Notes: generated by a model not told the origin, from the sequence alone. A DNA stretch of 6,905 nucleotides from Candidatus Woesearchaeota archaeon (GCA_016188105.1 JACPIL010000005.1:1-6905), one strand, 5' to 3'; shown: positions 1 through 5,982, counted from the first letter of the stretch. Numbers and translations are program-made.

Positions 1-627
1 GAAGAATGCATTTCGGAATGTTTAAAACAAACAAAAGAAATTTTTAATGGCGTTGAACATGAAATTATTGTTGTTAACGATGGAAGCACTGATAAAACCG
101 GAGAGATCCTGAATTATTTTGGCTCAGCGGTTAAAGTGATTAACCAGGAAAATAAAGGAGCACTAGAATCTGGATATGTTGGACTTAGCCATGCTCGTGG
201 CGAATACGTTTTTTTTCTCGATGGGGACGACGAAATGGATGCCGGGACGATTTTGGAATTATATACCTCACTTTTGGAAACAGGAGAAGATTACGGATTT
301 TCATACTGCGATTATTACCAAATTGATAATGCTGGAAATAAAGAAAGAGTGCAGGTAGAAACGGTTTTCGATAGTTTAGTTTGTGGGATACTAATAAGGC
401 GAGAAGTTATTGACAAGATTGGATTCTGGAATAAGGATTTTCTATTGCCGGAGTATGATTTTTTAATCAGGATGATGCAGAAGTATAAAGGCATTCATGT
501 TCGAAAACCATTGTATTGGTATTATCGACATGGTGGGAATATGACTGCGAACAGGGAATTTGTCGCTAAAGCGCAGAAACAAATTGTGCAGAAATATGGC
601 GACGATCTGAGAATTAAGTCTGATTAG
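1..627 (+). CDS. Family 2 (GT-A) glycosyltransferase, 5'-truncated
   Basis: The reading frame is open from the first base of the window to a TAG stop, giving 208 residues, and its true start lies outside. It should transfer a sugar from a nucleotide-activated donor onto a growing glycan at the cytoplasmic face of the membrane. Visible family 2 landmarks are the EIIVVNDGSTDKT strand-loop (residues 21-33), which binds the nucleotide, and FFLDGDD (DXD-type metal/diphosphate site, D74-D77). PEYDF (150-154) sits where the family has its catalytic-base ED region. The start of the fold (usually a V-S-I-I-P-T-Y-N-like strand) is missing, so about 15 residues are probably lost. There is no C-terminal membrane segment, so the protein ends soon after the catalytic domain. 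The internal GTG at 136 is not the start, because the conserved motif at 21-33 lies upstream of it. It converges on the GT-B gene and overlaps it by 4 nt. Donor and acceptor cannot be read from the sequence. Confidence 0.93.
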   Translation, partial: EECISECLKQTKEIFNGVEHEIIVVNDGSTDKTGEILNYFGSAVKVINQENKGALESGYVGLSHARGEYVFFLDGDDEMDAGTILELYTSLLETGEDYGFSYCDYYQIDNAGNKERVQVETVFDSLVCGILIRREVIDKIGFWNKDFLLPEYDFLIRMMQKYKGIHVRKPLYWYYRHGGNMTANREFVAKAQKQIVQKYGDDLRIKSD

Positions 628-2180
628 ATGATTTTGTAAACTTCCCTTGCTGCTCTTTCAAATGCTTTTCCATCTACCTTCCCACAGAAATGTTGGATTA
701 ATTTCTTTGCTTGTTGTGCTTGTTGTTTCATCTTGGCATCTTTTTGCAATGATTTTAACACCGTTTCATCAATGGGGTCATCTAGAGAAATTTCAGTGGT
801 GGCGCCAGTTCCTCTGGTAAAGTGATTTCCTTTTTTCTGCTCCGGCAAGCCAATATCAATAACTGGCTTATCTAGCATCAACGCCTCCAGAGAAGCACTA
901 GAGTTAAAATGGATAAAAACATCACCTTCCGAAAGTAATCGGTAGTAAAGATTTCGGTCGTGATTCTGAGTGACGGTGACGTTTGTATATTTTTTCTTCT
1001 TTACTAAATTGCGATACTCTCTAAGGGTTTTCTCTTGCGGATGGAGTTTGACGATGATGGAAACGTCTTTAATTTTTTGAAGATCAATCAATATTTTAGC
1101 AATATATCTGAAATATTTTTTCTTTGTTAGAAGGGAGCCCTCTATAAGCGGTGAAGTGGCAAAAAAGATTTTTGTCTTTATTGTATCTCTTGGTGCGGCC
1201 GCTTTTTTGAATCGGTAAATGTCATCAAAGACAATAGGGCCGACAATTTTAATATCTTTCTCTTTTACTCCATGAGCAAGCAAGCGTTTCTTGTAAAGTT
1301 GATTAAAAACAAAAAAGGTTGTTTTTCCGATAGGATCCGGATTGCCGATAAAGCCACCAATTCCATGTTGGATAATAAACACGGGAATGTTCGCGCTTTT
1401 AGCGGCGGCCATAGCACATTTGTCAGAGAGGCTGTTATTGGAAGTAAGAACTATTGCTCGGGCGTGTTGTTCTGCGATAATTTTCTTGAATAATTGGTAA
1501 TGCAAGGATGTAACATAGAGGAATTTTTTGGAGAAAAATACCTTGAACGCATAACGCAGATAGGGCCAAAGTGAGATGTTTTTACCCTCCAGCATAATAG
1601 ATTTAGTTTTTTCTGGCAAAGAATTCCATCGCTTAGAGATGGATCGAGCTATTTTCCATGCTTTAGAAGAAATGTCCGGATCATAATAACTATAGATAGC
1701 GTTGTGGTGAGAAATATTTTTGTAGTTGCTGCTGGAAAGCGGGTCAGCGATAATGAGCAGTTCTTTTAGTTTTTTATCTAGGTTTATCTTTTGGATAAAA
1801 TTTTGCAGCCGGAAGACGCTCCCATCTTTAGCCTGATGATTGCTGTAAGAAAGAAAAAGAACTTTTTCTTTATCCAGATCAGCTCTGGAGAGCTTTTTTC
1901 TATGGGAGTAATAGATCTTTCTGTTTTCTAAAAAATAAGAATAGTTTTTCATAAAAAATGAATTAACGGTAAATTTTATCCGTTGTGCAGAATTAACCGG
2001 CTGCTTTTTTTCTATCAAACTAAACGTGTTTATGGGGCCAGGCAGGACATTTTGCACAAAAAATCTCTTGTAAAACCACCAGAGGGGTATCCCTTCTATC
2101 TGAAATAAATCATCGAAGCTTTTTCCGCTGATGGTCTTTTTTGATGACCAGTCTCCGATGAGCTTCTGCAGATCATTCAT
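624..2180 (-). CDS. GT-B-fold capsule/teichoic-type glycan transferase-like protein
   Basis: This 518-residue soluble protein has a C-terminal half resembling the GT-B/epimerase-like domain of capsular polysaccharide and CDP-glycerol glycerophosphotransferase families. Supporting signatures are FIIQHGIGG (268-276), IVGP followed by an acidic stretch (312-320), IVKLHPQE (376-383), and SSASLEALMLDKPVIDIG (427-444). The last resembles the C-terminal nucleotide/phosphate-binding helix that carries an S/E-x-L pattern. The N-terminal 110 residues include EGIPLWWFYKRFF (29-41), an aromatic motif I recall from related surface-carbohydrate proteins. No signal peptide or membrane helix is obvious. The likely role is transfer of a sugar or sugar-phosphate onto a surface polymer from the cytoplasm; the substrate is unknown. 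The ATG at 2180 is preferred because the conserved-looking N-terminus begins just after it and a TATA-like box lies 27 nt upstream; there is no strong Shine-Dalgarno sequence. It is divergent from the epimerase gene, and its stop codon interlocks with that of the GT2 gene. Confidence 0.8.
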   Translation of the reverse strand: MNDLQKLIGDWSSKKTISGKSFDDLFQIEGIPLWWFYKRFFVQNVLPGPINTFSLIEKKQPVNSAQRIKFTVNSFFMKNYSYFLENRKIYYSHRKKLSRADLDKEKVLFLSYSNHQAKDGSVFRLQNFIQKINLDKKLKELLIIADPLSSSNYKNISHHNAIYSYYDPDISSKAWKIARSISKRWNSLPEKTKSIMLEGKNISLWPYLRYAFKVFFSKKFLYVTSLHYQLFKKIIAEQHARAIVLTSNNSLSDKCAMAAAKSANIPVFIIQHGIGGFIGNPDPIGKTTFFVFNQLYKKRLLAHGVKEKDIKIVGPIVFDDIYRFKKAAAPRDTIKTKIFFATSPLIEGSLLTKKKYFRYIAKILIDLQKIKDVSIIVKLHPQEKTLREYRNLVKKKKYTNVTVTQNHDRNLYYRLLSEGDVFIHFNSSASLEALMLDKPVIDIGLPEQKKGNHFTRGTGATTEISLDDPIDETVLKSLQKDAKMKQQAQQAKKLIQHFCGKVDGKAFERAAREVYKII

Positions 2181-2207
2181 TTTTAGTCTCTTTCTCTCGA
2201 AAACGTG

Positions 2208-2213
2208 TTTATA
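2208..2213 (-). promoter_or_regulatory. Putative archaeal TATA box of the GT-B gene
   Basis: Read on the minus strand this is TATAAA followed by C, ending 27 nt before the ATG at 2180. Archaeal TATA boxes centre about 26-27 nt upstream of the transcription start, so transcription would begin within a few bases of the start codon, giving a leaderless or very short-leader mRNA. That fits the absence of a good ribosome-binding site. The AT-rich background makes chance matches common. Confidence 0.45.
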
Positions 2214-2270
2214 ATGATTATGGTTCTCGATTCTAAACTATTTCGTAGTTAAACTCAATTTCCATAAGCT

Positions 2271-2278
2271 TCTTAAAC
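2271..2278 (+). promoter_or_regulatory. Weak TATA-like element of the epimerase gene
   Basis: TCTTAAAC is centred about 38 nt before the ATG at 2313. It would place the transcript start near 2301 and leave a leader of roughly 12 nt that contains the purine-rich ribosome-binding candidate. The match is poor, and other AT-rich octamers occur in the 132-bp divergent spacer (2181-2312), which otherwise shows no strong repeat or RNA structure by eye. Confidence 0.25.
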
Positions 2279-2303
2279 CGTCTTACCCAAAGCTCTGATA
2301 AAG

Positions 2304-2310
2304 AGAAGGT
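2304..2310 (+). promoter_or_regulatory. Ribosome-binding site candidate of the epimerase gene
   Basis: AGAAGGT lies 2 nt before the ATG at 2313 and partly matches the GGAGGT core complementary to the 16S rRNA 3' end. The spacing is shorter than usual. It is the best Shine-Dalgarno-like sequence in front of any gene in this window; the other complete genes have weak ones or none. Confidence 0.4.
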
Positions 2311-2312
2311 TT

Positions 2313-3233
2313 ATGGCGAGGATTTTAGTTACAGGCGGCTCGGGTATGATTGGTAATGAAGTAGTGAAACAGCTGCTTCGAGCTGGGCACAAAGTCCATG
2401 TTCTGGATCTTTATCCTATCAAGATAGAAGGGATCACTCATTTTAAGGGTTCAATTCTTGAGAAAGAGAGTATCATGCACGCTATAGATAGCTGTGAATA
2501 TGTTGTCCATTTTGCTGCTCTTTTAGGAGTTGCTAACAGCACTAGAAATCCTTTGGAATGTCTTGACGTGAACATTTTAGGTACAAGAAATGTGCTAGAA
2601 TGTTGCGTGGCTAATAATATTAAGAGGATTATTTTTTCTTCTTCATCAGAAGTATATGGTGATGCCTTGAGAGTTCCCATTAAAGAGGAAGAAGTATTTC
2701 AGCCGAAATCAGAATACGGAGCAAGTAAAGTGGTCGGTGAAGAATACATTAAAGCATTTAGCAAAAAATTCAATCTTGATTATGTCATCTTGCGCTTCTT
2801 CGGAGTATATGGCCCACTGCAGGTAAACAATTTTGTTGTTCCTCTCTTCGTGCATAATGTCTTGAATGATATACCGTTACAAGTCTACGGCGACGGAAAG
2901 CAGATTCGCGCTTTTACCCATGTTGAAGATGTGGCGGCAGCGACGGTAAAGGCTATTTTCAGTGAGCAAGCCAGTAAACAAGTGTTTAACATCGGCAATG
3001 CTGCTTCTGAGACAAATATCCTGGAACTTGCTAAGCTGGTGCTGAAAGTTTCCGGTAAGGGAGAAGAGCCAGTTTTAGTTCCTTTTGAAAATTCAGATAG
3101 AACAAAAGAACGGGAAATTTTTAAAAGAGTTCCGGATACAAGCAAAGCAAAAGATATTCTCGGCTTTGAGGCAAAGGTTGGATTAGAAGAGGGAATACGA
3201 AGGATGATCGAATATAGAAAGGCGCTTCTATAA
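2313..3233 (+). CDS. NAD-dependent sugar-nucleotide epimerase/dehydratase (extended SDR)
   Basis: This complete 306-residue extended short-chain dehydrogenase/reductase is the size typical of UDP-glucose 4-epimerase-like and UDP-glucuronate decarboxylase-like enzymes. The Rossmann motif is TGGSGMIG (7-14), and D32 at the end of the second strand favours NAD over NADP. The catalytic residues are present: S111 in FSSSSEVYG (108-116), and Y135 and K139 in YGASK. RFFGVYGP (161-168) and RAFTHVEDV (199-207, compare the usual R-D-F-T-Y-V-D-D) are sugar-nucleotide-binding hallmarks. It likely converts the sugar of a cytoplasmic UDP- or dTDP-sugar by 4-epimerisation, dehydration or decarboxylation; the exact reaction cannot be told from the motifs. 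ATG 2313 is chosen because the Rossmann strand starts immediately after it and a purine-rich site precedes it. It is flanked by glycosyltransferase and UDP-sugar dehydrogenase genes on the opposite strand, consistent with precursor supply for a surface glycan. Confidence 0.93.
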   Translation: MARILVTGGSGMIGNEVVKQLLRAGHKVHVLDLYPIKIEGITHFKGSILEKESIMHAIDSCEYVVHFAALLGVANSTRNPLECLDVNILGTRNVLECCVANNIKRIIFSSSSEVYGDALRVPIKEEEVFQPKSEYGASKVVGEEYIKAFSKKFNLDYVILRFFGVYGPLQVNNFVVPLFVHNVLNDIPLQVYGDGKQIRAFTHVEDVAAATVKAIFSEQASKQVFNIGNAASETNILELAKLVLKVSGKGEEPVLVPFENSDRTKEREIFKRVPDTSKAKDILGFEAKVGLEEGIRRMIEYRKALL

Positions 3234-3280
3234 CGTAACTATATAAATTTAATATAACTCATAATATAAATTGATCAAAA
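3234..3280. other. AT-rich convergent spacer, possible bidirectional termination region
   Basis: This 47-bp spacer separates the stops of the convergent epimerase and dehydrogenase genes. Only 7 of 47 bases are G or C. It contains the direct repeat ATATAAATT at 3241-3249 and 3264-3272. Leaving the dehydrogenase gene, the minus strand reads TTTT, then the short palindrome TTGATCAA (3271-3278), then more T-rich sequence. Archaeal termination often uses T-rich stretches without a stable hairpin, so this could end transcripts from both sides. No clear stem-loop terminator is visible. Confidence 0.35.
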
Positions 3281-4561
3281 CTATCTTCCAATTCCCTTAT
3301 ACACGATCCCTAACTGTTGGATCTTTTCCTTATCCAGACAGTTTCTGCCGTCGATGATGATCTTAATATCATTCTCTTTTAATTTTTCTAGTTCTAAACC
3401 AGTAAATTCAGCGTGATTGGTAGCAATAAGTAGGTAATCTGAATGTTTAAGGAATTCTTCAAAGTCAGCCACATTATTTTTGTGTTTGGCATGTGGATCG
3501 TAGATAAAAAGCGTAGCGCCTTTTTCCCGCAGCAAGCGCATAATTTCCAAGGAAGGGCTTTCTCGAGTATCATCAACATCTTTTTTGTACGCTACCCCGT
3601 ATAATCCAATCTGAGAACCTTTAACGCTTTTGCCTATTTTGTTTAATTCTTCTGCGAGCAGAGAGACAGTATATTCTGGCATGCTTTCATTGATCTTTCT
3701 GGCTAATTCCAAAAACTTATGTTCAAAATGAAATTTTTTGGCTCCTTCAATTAAATAATATGGGTCTACGGGAATGCAATGGCCGCCTACGCCGCAGCCA
3801 GGATAATGGGGCAGGAAGGCAAAAGGTTTGGTAGAGGCTCCCCTGATTACTTCAGTAACGTCAATACCTGCTTTGTCAAAGGATTTGGCCATTTCATTCA
3901 TAAAAGCGATATTAACATCCCGAAAAGAATTTTCCATGATCTTAGTCGCTTCTGCTTCTTTAAGGCCATTGAGAATCAGGATATCTGCATTGACGATGGA
4001 GGCATAAAATTGTTTTGCTGCTGCTGCTCCTTCCGTAGTTAGGGAACCGAGAACTCTTGGAATATTACTTAAATTCCATTTTTTATTTCCAGGATCGATT
4101 CGTTCAGGGCAATGAACAAGATGAAAATCTTTTCCGGCCTGCAGGCTTGATTGTTCTAATATTGGTTGTAAAGTTTCTTCTGTTGTTCCTGGGTTGACAG
4201 TTGATTCTAAAACAATGATTTGTCCAGCCCGAAGGTGTTGGGCGACACTCTTTCCAGCAGAGCGTACATATTCCAGATCAGGGAGAAATTTATGGTTTAC
4301 AGGAGTGGGAACACAAATGATAATAATGTCTGCAGAAGGGAGTGCTGTTGCTGGATCAGCGGTTACTTGGAGTATTCCTTGTAACTCACGAACTTCTGTT
4401 TGTAAGAATTCATCTTTAATGTGGCAGGTTCCAGCTTTTAATTGTTCCACATTTTTGGTGTTGATTTCCAATCCGGTAACTTCATAGCCTTTTCTAGCAG
4501 CTAAACAAGCTAAGGGAAGACCTACATATCCTAAACCAATAATACACACTTTTTTTATCAT
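3281..4561 (-). CDS. UDP-N-acetylhexosamine 6-dehydrogenase (UDP-sugar dehydrogenase, WecC/WbpA type)
   Basis: This complete 426-residue NAD-dependent enzyme oxidises the C6 hydroxyl of a UDP-sugar to a carboxylate in two steps, giving a UDP-uronic acid in the cytoplasm. The N-terminal Rossmann motif is GLGYVG (9-14). Catalytic elements are E119-S120-T121 in the VLESTVNPGTTEE segment, K207 and N211 in EATKIMENSFRDVN (203-216), and the thiohemiacetal cysteine C262 in GVGGHCIPVDPYYL. That GGHCIPVDP form is typical of UDP-ManNAc/UDP-GlcNAc dehydrogenases, whereas UDP-glucose dehydrogenases usually have FGGSCFPKD. The C-terminal domain carries YGVAYKKDVDDTRESPS (321-337) and DGRN (404-407). Length matches the family. 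ATG 4561 starts directly at the Rossmann strand; no good Shine-Dalgarno is seen, but a TATA-like box lies about 28 nt upstream. Product UDP-ManNAcA versus UDP-GlcNAcA cannot be decided, and no UDP-GlcNAc 2-epimerase is in the window. Confidence 0.95.
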   Translation of the reverse strand: MIKKVCIIGLGYVGLPLACLAARKGYEVTGLEINTKNVEQLKAGTCHIKDEFLQTEVRELQGILQVTADPATALPSADIIIICVPTPVNHKFLPDLEYVRSAGKSVAQHLRAGQIIVLESTVNPGTTEETLQPILEQSSLQAGKDFHLVHCPERIDPGNKKWNLSNIPRVLGSLTTEGAAAAKQFYASIVNADILILNGLKEAEATKIMENSFRDVNIAFMNEMAKSFDKAGIDVTEVIRGASTKPFAFLPHYPGCGVGGHCIPVDPYYLIEGAKKFHFEHKFLELARKINESMPEYTVSLLAEELNKIGKSVKGSQIGLYGVAYKKDVDDTRESPSLEIMRLLREKGATLFIYDPHAKHKNNVADFEEFLKHSDYLLIATNHAEFTGLELEKLKENDIKIIIDGRNCLDKEKIQQLGIVYKGIGR

Positions 4562-4589
4562 AAACCCAGCACGTTTTTACTTTAGATGC

Positions 4590-4597
4590 TTTTTAAA
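4590..4597 (-). promoter_or_regulatory. Putative TATA box of the UDP-sugar dehydrogenase gene
   Basis: On the minus strand this reads TTTAAAAA and ends 28 nt before the ATG at 4561, predicting transcription from about 5 nt upstream of the start codon. A second, better consensus box (4624-4631) is farther away and would give a leader of roughly 35-40 nt, so which one is used is open. Confidence 0.4.
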
Positions 4598-4623
4598 TTT
4601 TGTTAAGCTGTAGTCATGATAAT

Positions 4624-4631
4624 TATTTATA
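4624..4631 (+). promoter_or_regulatory. TATA-like octamer in a divergent promoter region
   Basis: TATTTATA on the plus strand is centred 28-29 nt before the ATG at 4656, the position expected for a leaderless transcript of the small cysteine-rich gene. The same eight bases read TATAAATA on the minus strand, a near-ideal TATA box facing the dehydrogenase gene 62 nt away. The 94-bp spacer 4562-4655 therefore holds promoter-like elements for both genes. Confidence 0.45.
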
Positions 4632-4655
4632 GTACCTCACTTATTATCTAAAAAT

Positions 4656-4913
4656 ATGGATGGACATAAATTTACTCTTGCGCAGAAGGTGTTACTCTTT
4701 ACCGTTTATGGATTGATTTTATTGATGGTGGTCTTTTCGGTTATGGCGATACGGAATGTTGGTGAAGAAGGATATAATCGCTGCATCCAGGAGAAATGTG
4801 AAAAAAAAGGAGAGGCATTCTGCAGCAAATTTCGAGAGATCAACAATTGCTGTGAAGGCGCTGGTGGGAATTTAGCAGCAGCTGGCAACCAGTATAAGTG
4901 CGCGTTTGAGTAG
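4656..4913 (+). CDS. Small membrane-anchored six-cysteine protein of unknown function
   Basis: This 85-residue protein is of a family I cannot name. A short N-terminal segment with two Lys and one His (1-11) is followed by one hydrophobic helix, about residues 12-32 (VLLFTVYGLILLMVVFSVMA). A polar tail of about 50 residues carries all six cysteines: C43, C48, C56, C65, C66 and C82 (spacing C-x4-C-x7-C-x8-CC-x15-C). An even number of cysteines confined to the probably extracytoplasmic tail suggests disulfides; metal binding is the alternative. The helix could be an uncleaved anchor or a signal peptide. From memory, small proteins with a similar CCxGAGG-type tail occur in Woesearchaeota-like DPANN genomes; this is recollection, not a search result. 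Coding is supported by the structured composition, the gap it exactly fills, and a TATA-like element at leaderless distance. It ends 3 nt from the convergent TIM-barrel gene. A role in surface or envelope biology is only a guess from its neighbours. Confidence 0.75.
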   Translation: MDGHKFTLAQKVLLFTVYGLILLMVVFSVMAIRNVGEEGYNRCIQEKCEKKGEAFCSKFREINNCCEGAGGNLAAAGNQYKCAFE

Positions 4914-4916
4914 ATT

Positions 4917-5951
4917 TTACTCTCTTTTAGAATGCTCTTCAGATAATCTTATCATAGCAATGGCATTTTGTTGGTTAACGGGATTAAGCCAATCAGTTTC
5001 TCTATATTCGGGAATTACATAAGGAACATCAGATGGGATTATTGCTTCTTGGAAAACTCGTTTTAGGTCTATCATCCCGGTGTCGCTCGCGACACCGTCT
5101 TCTCCAGGAAAAGCTCCAAAGCCAACGCCAGCATTAGCAAATTGCAGTGAGCCAATTAATGGCCGGTAAAATGTTATGGCTCTAACCAACTCTGAAGTAA
5201 TTGCTTCTCTTATGCTAGTTCCTTTTTCCTCTTTCTTAATTCTCTCAGCAGTTTTTTTGTCCTCATCAGTCATTTGAATGTACACTTCTCCTCCGAACTG
5301 CGACATTCCGGGAATTTTTACTCTCGCGATATTTTTGTCTTCATCGGTCGGTTCAGCTTTTAACCAGGTATACATAACTTGAGCTAGGTGTATTATGTCT
5401 AAAGCTAGAGGCGTCCCAATAATTTGGAAATCGCTCGGCCGTATAGTAGTATAACAATGGCACAAACTACCGTCGGCGTAGGCCGGATTGATTTGAGTGA
5501 TATTTTCTATCTGTAATTCTACTTGGGAATTTTGTCTTAGGCTTCCATAATGTTCTCTAATCTCCCCCAATTGTCTTTCTCTATCAACTTCTATTGGTTT
5601 ACCATTATCATCAAATCCATCAAATAGGTATTGAAATTGGGCGTAAGCAATATTATTTGTACTATCATTTACCGCGTTAGCTAGTTCTACATATCTTAAT
5701 AAAAAGTCTCTACTCGATACTCTGGTTTTACTGTCGGCAGAAAAGGGGTTAATGTGATATTCTTTTGTACTATCTGGCGCTTCTAAGGCGACAATCTCCC
5801 AATCTTTTGCAATCTGAATCAAGGCTTCTTTAGTTTTGTCAAGATCACGAAAATCTTTGTCAAGAAGAAGCAATTCGATACCTTTGACGCCCAGTTTTTT
5901 GCGTGCTTCAATTTGCTGCCTATCGAGAATTGCTTTTGCTAGGATTTCCAT
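4917..5951 (-). CDS. TIM-barrel protein, sugar-phosphate isomerase/epimerase-like (xylose isomerase/endonuclease IV fold)
   Basis: This 344-residue soluble protein shows the strand-helix rhythm of the AP endonuclease 2/xylose isomerase-like TIM barrel. Segments fitting the fold are GVKGIELLL (21-29), WEIVALEAP (51-59), LQIENI (146-151), PLALDIIHLAQVM (181-193), SLQFANAGVGFG (268-279), SDTGMIDLKRVFQEA (289-303) and YVIPEYRE (311-318). E149, D185, H188 and E315 fall where the superfamily places metal ligands; the DxxH pair is spaced as in endonuclease IV D179/H182. At the strand where many members have His, this protein has Q269, so the metal site may differ. Length exceeds the usual 250-290 residues, with a probable insertion around 195-245 rich in Lys, Glu and Asp. 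The reaction is unknown: sugar isomerisation or epimerisation would fit the glycan context, while DNA repair is less likely because several endonuclease IV ligands are not evident. ATG 5951 gives the full first repeat and has an AT-rich box 27 nt upstream. Confidence 0.75.
   Translation of the reverse strand: MEILAKAILDRQQIEARKKLGVKGIELLLLDKDFRDLDKTKEALIQIAKDWEIVALEAPDSTKEYHINPFSADSKTRVSSRDFLLRYVELANAVNDSTNNIAYAQFQYLFDGFDDNGKPIEVDRERQLGEIREHYGSLRQNSQVELQIENITQINPAYADGSLCHCYTTIRPSDFQIIGTPLALDIIHLAQVMYTWLKAEPTDEDKNIARVKIPGMSQFGGEVYIQMTDEDKKTAERIKKEEKGTSIREAITSELVRAITFYRPLIGSLQFANAGVGFGAFPGEDGVASDTGMIDLKRVFQEAIIPSDVPYVIPEYRETDWLNPVNQQNAIAMIRLSEEHSKRE
5078..5097. repeat. Perfect 9-bp inverted repeat inside the TIM-barrel gene
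   Basis: CGGTGTCGC and GCGACACCG flank a 2-bp centre (TC). As RNA or single strand it would form an 8-bp stem with a 4-nt loop. The arms are 7/9 G+C in an otherwise AT-rich gene. On the minus strand it encodes the D-G-V-A-S-D-T-G segment (285-292), just before the GMIDL strand. No T-run follows on either strand, so it does not look like a classical intrinsic terminator. Confidence 0.6.
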
Positions 5952-5973
5952 CTGTTGAAAGGAAAACCAATGA

Positions 5974-5982
5974 TTTTTAAAA
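5974..5982 (-). promoter_or_regulatory. Putative TATA box of the TIM-barrel gene
   Basis: On the minus strand TTTTAAAAA is centred about 27 nt before the ATG at 5951, inside the 39-bp spacer after the upstream membrane-protein gene. If used, the TIM-barrel gene has its own leaderless start; otherwise the two genes are co-transcribed. The motif is a simple A/T string, so the evidence is modest. Confidence 0.35.

Noticed and set aside
136..627. GTG at 136 as the start of the GT2 gene
   Set aside because: The same frame is open to base 1 and encodes the conserved nucleotide-binding motif VVNDGSTD upstream of 136.
1272..1493. Plus-strand open frame inside the GT-B gene
   Set aside because: Antisense to the conserved QHG region; no independent evidence of coding.
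3241..3272. Repeated ATATAAATT as a regulatory or CRISPR-like repeat
   Set aside because: Only two short copies in an 85% A/T spacer; base composition alone can explain them.
3779..4042. Plus-strand open frame opposite the UDP-sugar dehydrogenase
   Set aside because: It is antisense to the catalytic cysteine region of a well-supported gene, has no coherent protein features and no promoter of its own.
4194..4487. 97-codon plus-strand open frame opposite the dehydrogenase N-terminal half
   Set aside because: Shadow of the dehydrogenase coding constraint; low-complexity, Ser/Cys/Thr-rich translation without recognisable domains.
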